DNA from: Narthecium ossifragum
Taxonomy: Eukaryota; Streptophyta; Magnoliopsida; Dioscoreales; Nartheciaceae
Assembly: GCA_963920575.1 (NCBI GenBank)
Contig: OY986972.1
Coordinates: 20,000,083 to 20,064,082, forward strand
Direction: 5' to 3'
Length of the DNA: 64,000 bases
The notes under the pieces are model-generated. The model had not been told where the DNA came from, did no database searches, and saw nothing but the letters and a program-made list of their open reading frames with translations. A program made the position numbers and the translations under genes. Every line of letters starts with the position of its first letter. The stretch's first letter is position 1. This document shows positions 57,351 through 64,000 of this stretch, one piece after another.

Positions 57351-59349
57351 AGGGAAATAAACCTGAAGTATATACTCAAAAGAAGAGAAATAGACAGAAG
57401 TTGCAAGTAAATTGCATTCATTGGATCATCGAAAGGTTATGTCTTCATCACAGACTCTTTTTCCCTCACGTTCCTTGTTGAACAGTTAAGACAGAAATGC
57501 TCAAGGATACATGAACATTTGTACAATAAGCTTTTACATGAATTCGAAACTTTTGAATATGAAAATCATCATGCTTAATATAGATTTGAACAGATATATG
57601 GCCTTTCATGCCAGGAAACTTCAGTCAAGGGTTAGTGAATCAGGCAGAGAATTAAAGCCAATAATTAAAATGAGATAACAAGAAAACATCGCCTGTATAA
57701 GAGATCCGAACTATCTTCTCTCTACTCTCTGACCCTTACTATTACCGTACCTATTATTGCTAGTACTTGCGTACTCTATTTGTTCTCTATCGTCCAAACC
57801 AATTACAAACATTTTTCATGGTGGCGTAACCCATGATGCGAGCACCTTGAAGCAATGTTTTAAAAAACTCAAGACAAATGGAACTCCTAAAGCTGAAATT
57901 TATTTGGATGTGGAGTTCTGATAGATCCTATTAATGTACAACAGAGTTGCTTCTCAAGATTGATTGCAGTAAGGATCTTCAGTTCAATATAGATATGAGT
58001 TTGAAAACATTAACGCGTCATGCTCTAATACGTCTGACATGCAAATAATAAGAAATAGTTCATGGAGAAAAATAAAAGCAACAAAGTCGCATCATATCAA
58101 AGTTAAAAATGAACTTTATCTTGCTTCAACTTAGATTAAAGAAGAACAATAAAAATAAAAACAACGCACAAACAATCTATAAGAATCATGAACTCCTCCC
58201 AAATTAAGATTGACAAATATTCACAAATTCATCTAAGGAGGAAATTCATCTTAGCCATAGGAATAAGAACCATATGACAATATTTTGCACGAACTAATTA
58301 GCTAATTCACATTACTTGGAATTTTGCACAACATGAAAATAAACCCTACAATCTCAAGGATGAATCCATAATTGCAACAAAGATCTAACTAAAACACCTC
58401 ACTTTAGGGTAAAGAAATGCTTTAAAAAGCAATAATGCCACAACCAATCAAACCCACTCAATAAGAAACTAAACCTAAATCCTGACGTATGAAGAAATCA
58501 AGTAAGAAGAGAACACCATATCCATGGAATAATGATTCGTGTACATGTGGCATGTGTAATACACATGCCACCTATCGGTAGTCAAGTACTGACTCTTGTG
58601 TTTATCTCATCGGTAATCCAACCGATGAGGATAGATGAATCAATCGATATCGGTAGCCAACTACCGATTGTTTGATCTGATCCAGTAGTGAGATACCGAT
58701 ATCTTCATCTATCCCATCGGTAATCCACTACCGATGAGATAGATGAAAGTTTCGGTATTTGTCTACCGATTGGTGGCATGTGCATTACACATGCCACCGT
58801 CCATGTACACCAATCAGCACTCTATCCATGAACATATGATTCAAACAACCCAATTGAATTACCTATAGTATCTAGTAGTTTCTGTCATGAATTATCGAGA
58901 AATAGCGAAGATCCATCAGAAACAAAAAAAGATCCAACGATCGAGAGAGTCTAAAGACAAAGATCATGCCGAAAGCACGCAAGAGATCAGATGGAGAGAG
59001 CGAGGGAGCAAGAAAGGCGAGGGGCGTACCTCGTCGGAGAGCGTTGTTGTAGGAATGGTGGGTCGGAACTCTTAATACGAAGCGCTCTCTCTTCGCAAAG
59101 CAAAGCTGTTACTTTCCTTAATCCCCCATTCCGATTTGCCGTAGGGATGATGGAGTCTCAAATGGACGGCCAGGATTCAATATCATTTCCTCTAATTCGC
59201 TTCTAGAATTTATCAATCCAGTAGACCTTGTTGGGATTTGATCGAGATCAAGGAATCCATTGATGATGGGTCTCACGAGATTGAATCTTGGCCGTCTATT
59301 TGAATGTTACTGCTGGCCCCTGAATCCGCCATTCCCGAGTCCAATTGAT
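57351..59349. other. Interior of the long-TIR transposon with no gene recognised
   Basis: AT-rich sequence with a palindromic MITE (58532-58817). A smaller inverted pair, ATGGACGGCCAGGATTCAAT (59163) against ATTGAATCTTGGCCGTCTAT (59282), lies further right. The basic 62-codon frame at 58887 has no recognisable domain. Confidence 0.5.
58532..58817. repeat. Palindromic MITE (TGGCATGTGTAAT ends)
   Basis: The left end TGATTCGTGTACATGTGGCA and the right end, read in reverse, TGATTGGTGTACATGGACGG are inverted. Both continue to TGTAATRCACATGCCACC. The body is made of ATCGGTA/TACCGAT words on both strands and can fold into nested stems. Coding capacity is nil. Related text is at 2570-2790. Confidence 0.75.
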
Positions 59350-60671
59350 TTGTTGCTTTCTTTCACCCATAGCAAGGGTTCTAAGTCCCTTATGTGCTCC
59401 AAAACTTAGAAGTCTCTTTTTGATGCAACCTAGATATGTTTCAACTTAGATTAGGTTTTGCTCCATTATTTTTGCTTACAATCCTGAGCAAGCTATCATT
59501 TTCGAAAAACATGTGGCAATATTTATTATCATTTCATTATGTGAAAACATGGAAGCTTAATAGAAAATTGTTGAAAGATTTCGGGATCAATGAAATGGGG
59601 CTGTCTAGAGCCTATATTTCTCATGCTCTATCCAGTTGAATCGCCTGATACATGGGACCGTAGGATGCATGCATCAGGTGGTGCATGCATCGGGCAGTAG
59701 ATGCACTTGTTTGGTTGTCTTTTGGATAAGCCGATGCACTATGATCTTAGATATATATATTTATACTAGTGAATGTCCATGTCTACAACACAGATATTTA
59801 GGGTTGATTCAGTTCCCAAAACATGTTATACCATTTTAATTTTTATCATCTAGGTATTGGTTACAATGTTGCTTAGTGGATGTAATTGGTGGAATGTTCT
59901 CGTGGAACTACTCCACTTGAAAAAGAAAAGCTCTCGTGGAACTACTCCACTTGAAAAAGAAAAGGAGCAAACTTTAACGTACCTTGGAATTAAAGAAGAG
60001 GTGAAAATTGCATCAATAAATTGAGCTTTCGTATCAAATTCATCCACCAACAAATTAACACGTTAAACTCCACAATAACTGAGTGATAAAAATTGCAAAA
60101 AGAGAAATTCATCTTAGAATGGCTCTGATTGGAGTATTACTTGTTCTCGTCAGTGAGATTAGAAGTAAACGACAACATTACTTGTTTGTTGTACGTGCAT
60201 AATTAAATAGGTGATCCTTTAGCTTGGCAAAGGCGAGGAAAATGACCATCATGAGAGAATTGAATATGTAGAACCAATGGATATGCAAAATATGCTCGGA
60301 TAAGTGAAAGACCTTTTTGAGGTAGCAACAAAATTGATAAGAATTGCAGCGTCTACTGCACAGTAATTAGATATAGACTAATGTTTATTATGAAAATAGC
60401 ATATATATGAATATTTTTTGACTGTATAAAAGCAAGTTTTAACAAATTACAAATGCCATAAGCAAGAGAATGTTGGCAAATGAAGCAAAACCATTCTGTT
60501 TGAAAATGGATTGACCTGGTGTTCAAAGAATTAAAGGATGGTCCAAAAAACTTCGAACCGACGTGCAGAAGTTATGACTTATCTTTGATGCCTTCTATCA
60601 TTCAACATTTCTTCAAACAATCCCTAGGCAAAACACTACCAAAAAGAAGCCAAGCAGCAAAATAGGAGCTT

Positions 60672-61310
60672 TTAGAAAGGGATCTCAGACCATGCGTCGG
60701 CGTCGACGACGATCTCTAGGATCTCACCGAGGATCTTGGCCTGCCATTGTTGGTTGTAGACTATAGAAATCTCACGCTCGAGGTCGGTGGCATTATCGCT
60801 GGTATTGCTCATGGCACTTATCTTGGCGGCGAGCTCACTGGCGAGGGACTCCTGGAGGGCGCGGAGGATCTGGGAGTTAAGGTAGAGGGGGAGGAGGGCG
60901 TCGAGGATCCGAACAGAGTCTTGCTCGAACTGGAGGATCGGGGAGAAGGCCAAGGTCGGGTTGCGCATCGCCTCCCTCTCCACCGTCAGCTTCCCCTATC
61001 TATCATGATCCATAGAACCATCATCCAATCCATCCATGACCAACCATGGGAGGTAAAGCTTGTTACCTTGTCGACCTCTTCATTGATGAAGAGGGAGAAG
61101 ACGTCGTCGGCGATGGCCTGGGCCTCCTTGGTGGTGGGGAGGGAGCCGCCCTCGAAGAAGCGGTCGACGGGGATGTAGGTGCGGCTCTTGAAGTAGGTGT
61201 TCCCCTTCTTGTCGACGTTGATGACCTTGTAGTCGATGCCGAGGGACTTGATCTCGGCAATGCGCTTCTCAGCCTTCTTGATGAGGAAGTTGTTGAACCC
61301 GCCGCGACGA
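60672..61310 (-). pseudogene. Captured fragment of chloroplast ATP synthase gamma subunit gene
   Basis: On the - strand the upstream exon (about 61310-61067) reads FNNFLIKKAEKRIAEIKSLG, YIPVDRFFEGGSLPTTKEAQ and AIADDVFSLFINEEVDKV, then a GT donor. The next exon (60989-60672) starts at LTVEREAMRNPTLAF and reads ILDALLPLYLNSQILRALQE, SLASELAAKISAMS and ILGEILEIV. This is the C-terminal half of the nucleus-encoded CF1 gamma subunit. About 50 residues expected between the exons, including the regulatory cysteine region, are missing, as are the N-terminus and transit peptide. The retained intron shows a DNA-level copy and not a retrocopy. Confidence 0.85.
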
Positions 61311-61452
61311 TCGACGGAGAGGAGGGAGAGGACTCTTCCTTCTCCTCTTCTTCCTACTTTGTTAGCTTAAAGCCCCACCCACCACCACTCCCTCTCATCC
61401 CTCCCCCACCGACCCACCCCTGATCTCTCTACCGATCTCTATCCATATAGCG

Positions 61453-61770
61453 ATGCAGCGAGGGAGAGGTGCAGCGGCGGAGGATGGGGTGGTGGTGGCG
61501 GGATCGGGAGTGATGGGTTTGGGTTTGGGTGAGGTAAGGTACCGAGGCATCCGGAAGTGGCCGTGGGGGCGGTTTGCGGCGAAGATCCATGACTCGTGGA
61601 AGAAGACTCGGGTCTGGCTCGGGATGTTCGACTCCACCGAGGACGCCGCCCATGCCCTCCACGGCCCCAAGGCCAAGACGAACTTCCCCTCCGCCAACTC
61701 GTCCTCCCCGGCCTATCACCCGTCGCACAACAACTCCACCGCCCTCCCCCCTTTCCCCCACCACCCCATG
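61453..61770 (+). pseudogene. Captured AP2/ERF transcription factor fragment
   Basis: From ATG 61453 the frame has an Ala/Gly-rich lead, then [40 protein letters not shown] and GPKAKTNFP, the AP2 domain of ERF proteins (about residues 28-80). Against the family, roughly seven residues of the AYDAAAR helix are missing, and a Trp replaces the usual Arg in RKRPWG. Downstream text ([13 protein letters not shown], Pro/His-rich) may still be ERF-derived before low-complexity repeats. The gene lies head to head with the gamma-subunit fragment, about 140 bp apart. Confidence 0.82.
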
Positions 61771-62579
61771 ACCAGTAGCCTGATCTCCACCCTGGCAGTC
61801 CCCATTGTGGAGCGAGGTCGATGGCGTGGGGAGCTCCTCTCGACGGTGTGGGAAACAGAGAGGTTGACGGCGTGGGGCGAGGCCGACGGCGTGGCCGACA
61901 GGTTGGGCGTGGCTGACGGCGTGGAGAACAGTGAGGGAGAGAGGGGGGTGGGGGAGAGGTCGATGACGTGGTTACTCGGGGAAGAGAGGGGGATGGGGGA
62001 TTGCCGACGTGGGGAGAGAGGGGGATAGGGGATCGATGGCGTGGGGAACAGAGAGGGGAGAGGGGAATGAGAGATATGAGGGATGGGAGATGAGAGATGG
62101 ATGGGATGGCTGGTTGTTCAGTCACATCCCCGTCGCTCTATCTCGCTCTCTCTCTCTCTCTTAGCTGGAAGTAGCTTGGGGAGATGAGACTTTGGGCGGG
62201 AGATTTTGGTGGGAATAAAATTTTGGATGGGAATTTTAAAGTTGATGATGAGATCACAATCGTTGGATCTTTTTGTAGATAAATCTGGACCACTTTTTAT
62301 GTTTATAGTTCAAAACATTTTAAAAACCGCTCTTCGTTATATATATATATATAAAATTTTATTGTATCATCATGTGAACATTATATGAATAATATATATA
62401 TATTATTAAAATTAAAATAATGTTCACATAATTTTAATCTTTACATGGCTTTATTTAATATATTTTAATATGTTTACGGGGTGTACGAAACGGCCATTTC
62501 ATATGATGCACGATTTGGCCTCAAAAATGCATCACATTATGCATGCATTAGTTGATGCATGGTGAACAAAACACAGGAT

Positions 62580-62620
62580 CATGAATCAGGGTGCATTGCT
62601 GCAATGCACCCTGATTCATG
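62580..62620. repeat. Perfect palindrome, 20-bp arms, one-base loop
   Basis: CATGAATCAGGGTGCATTGC and its exact reverse complement are separated by a single T at 62600. The unit lies near the right edge of the captured block and could be a transposon end or a replication-slippage product. Confidence 0.9.
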
Positions 62621-62950
62621 CCAACCAAACGGACCCTAAATATAACCACTTGAAGATGTCGTCTTGGTTGTTAACAAGATGTTGATCTTTCAGCATCTAT
62701 AAAATAGATGAGTTCGTTTGCAAGGCCATAAGGGAACTCTCGTTTTCAAACGAAAAACACTCGTTTAGAAAAATGTTGCTCACATGCATGGGGATTAGAT
62801 ATACCTAATCTGCTTTTTGACATGTTGCAAAGTTAAAATTAAGATAGATAGGGCGTGCACCTAGCCCATAATTTTTTGCAAGGCATTATAAGCTTTGGTC
62901 ATTTTGGTCTTTTCAGAAGATTTTGATTCTTCGAGTTTTTAAAATAAGGC

Positions 62951-63710
62951 TCCCACATCCTACAATGAGAGTCTTGAAAGTCCAGTTCTAATTGAATTAG
63001 ACCTACTCTGCAATCATAGTTATAGCCAATTCAATTGTTAGGTCTCTCATCTAGTAAATTCTTGAGTGCTGGCTCTGTGAAATTTGTAGCTTTTGTGTTC
63101 TCTTCTATTACTTGGTGACATGAACTTGTTCGGATAGCCTTCTGATGAAGTGGGAACTTAGTGAACAGTAATGTGGCTGAAGAAACGATTCTTCTCTCCA
63201 TGCTTAAACAAGTTGCAGCACCACTTAAATCCAGCATTTTCCCACTCTCCATGCTTAGTTCCTTTAAGAGTTTTTCATTAAATGCACTGGTTTGGGAAAA
63301 CAGAACATACTTTATAAGATATTTAAGGCATTTGCTTTAATTAGCATATAGTGTTCAAGCTAAAAAAGAAAGTTCACTCTATTCGCTGCATATTCTAGCT
63401 TTATTTATGTGAAACCCAAAGATTTGCCTTTGGTACTATTTGTTTGGAAGTCTACATGTGATTTAGTCTGAATCGCGGTATAAGTTCTCTTTCAATCGTT
63501 TCCAAGTGTAGAATGTTGTGTCATATGAATAATATGTGAACTTCTCGTAGCTCTTGGGTCTTGAGACTTGCATAAGTTTTTGTACGAGACTGCCTGTATG
63601 GCACATGAATGGACATTCTGATGCAGGGGCTGTGGCTGTTTTCTGATATGTTGACCCGTTTTCTTGCGATGTGCAGCTTTTGTTTAAGTCACAGACATTA
63701 GATTGCAATA
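62951..63710 (+). other. SEC13 leader region
   Basis: AT-rich sequence runs to the SEC13 start codon. GATGTGCAG at 63669-63676 and GTCACAG at 63688-63694 are possible splice acceptors shortly before the ATG, so the 5' UTR may be spliced. Short frames on the - strand are not convincing. Confidence 0.45.
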
Positions 63711-64000
63711 ATGCCTTCTCAGAAGATAGAGACTGGCCATCAAGATGTTGTTCACGATGTGGCTATGGACTACTACGGCAAGCGCCTGGCCACAGCATCC
63801 TCTGACACAACCATACAGATTATTGGTGTGAGTGGCTCCTCACATCAGCATCTTGCCACTCTCAGTGGCCACCAAGGTCCAGTCTGGCAGGTTGCTTGGG
63901 CTCATCCAAAGTTCGGATCCATCCTAGCCACCTGCAGCTACGATGGCCGTGTGATCATATGGAAGGAAGGGAGCAAACCGGAGGAGTGGTCTCAGGCCCA
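63711..64000 (+). CDS. SEC13: Protein transport protein SEC13 homologue, N-terminal part
   Basis: The frame from ATG 63711 is open to the window end (96 codons). It starts [20 protein letters not shown], then [37 protein letters not shown] and [20 protein letters not shown], two WD40 repeats. SEC13 is a WD40 beta-propeller that pairs with SEC31 in the COPII outer coat for export from the endoplasmic reticulum and is also a subunit of the nuclear-pore Y complex. The start matches the family N-terminus, where the GH...VHD motif follows within about ten residues of the first Met. No intron is needed in this stretch. The frame is intact. Confidence 0.93.
   Translation, partial: MPSQKIETGHQDVVHDVAMDYYGKRLATASSDTTIQIIGVSGSSHQHLATLSGHQGPVWQVAWAHPKFGSILATCSYDGRVIIWKEGSKPEEWSQA

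Larger units (their letters stand above)
59639..62633. mobile_element. Segment inside the right MULE arm carrying captured gene fragments
   Basis: This 3-kb block separates two pieces of the right inverted arm that are almost adjacent on the left. Its edges carry GATGCATGCATC-type text (59667-59690; 62535-62560), and the right edge holds a 20-bp-arm palindrome (62580-62620) and GGTTGGCATGAAT-type ends. It may be a second transposon. In it lie fragments of ATP synthase gamma and an ERF gene. Confidence 0.6.
56661..62950. mobile_element. Mutator-like transposon with long split inverted arms
   Basis: The outer left arm 56661-56985 matches the outer right arm 62634-62950 in reverse (for example ACTCGAAGAATCAAAATCTT). 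The inner left arm 57062-57350 matches 59350-59638 in reverse (CTAGACAGCCCCATTTCAT). The right arm is therefore broken by 59639-62633, which holds captured host gene fragments. No transposase is visible. Long arms without a transposase suggest a non-autonomous MULE. I found no clean 9-bp duplication. Confidence 0.75.

Noticed and set aside
60672..61310. Functional chloroplast ATP synthase gamma gene
   Set aside because: Transit peptide, N-terminal half and an internal region are missing and it lies within transposon sequence, so it is a captured fragment.
61439..62125. 228-codon open frame on the - strand opposite the ERF fragment
   Set aside because: The + strand frame has clear AP2 domain text, so the - strand frame is its GC-rich shadow.

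Overview
The window is nuclear DNA of a flowering plant. Its real genes have short spliced exons, and most of the rest is nested LTR retrotransposons, long-TIR DNA transposons and MITEs. The GC- and alanine-rich first exon of the glycosylase gene, set in AT-rich introns, suggests a monocot, perhaps not a grass. That is an inference and I do not name a species.

Three host genes are supported. At the left edge are the last four exons of a DEAD-box RNA helicase of the DDX56/Dbp9 type (plant RH16; + strand, 627-1670). A complete five-exon DNA-3-methyladenine glycosylase I gene follows on the - strand (3570-5258). At the right edge is the first coding exon of SEC13 (+ strand, from 63711). They look like independent housekeeping genes and not an operon or cluster.

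Between them lie three Ty3/gypsy elements. E1 (7136-17080, + strand) is a decayed chromodomain-bearing element with TSD ATTTG. It carries two solo LTRs (8459-10859 and 11975-14201) and a hAT MITE (15147-15541), each with its own TSD. E2 (about 22399-55053, + strand) is a truncated gypsy element holding a solo LTR (23770-26600), a short LTR derivative (27440-28142) and the whole of E3. E3 (28473-54109, - strand) was split in turn by two solo LTRs (36072-38263, 39394-42275), two LTR-bearing remnants of a Tat/Athila-like type (about 31100-34209 and 42600-45240, the latter with a copia-like solo LTR inside at 43218-44400), a Cassandra TRIM element with 5S-rRNA-like LTRs (45383-46216), a second copia-like solo LTR (46912-47859) and a long-TIR transposon (48752-51796) inside its 5' LTR. 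Removing each insertion restores sequence continuity and, in most cases, leaves one copy of a 5-bp duplication.

At 56661-62950 is a Mutator-like transposon with long inverted arms. A further 3-kb segment in its right arm holds fragments of a nuclear gene for the chloroplast ATP synthase gamma subunit and of an AP2/ERF transcription factor, so it resembles a Pack-MULE. It may sit inside the 5'-UTR intron of SEC13.

The most unusual recurring pattern is in the LTRs. Several LTR families of apparently different lineages carry arrays of short stem-loops built on paired GATCGATC or GGTCGA/TCGACC palindromes, usually just upstream of the presumed TATA box. No CRISPR arrays, convincing tRNA genes or bacterial operons were seen.
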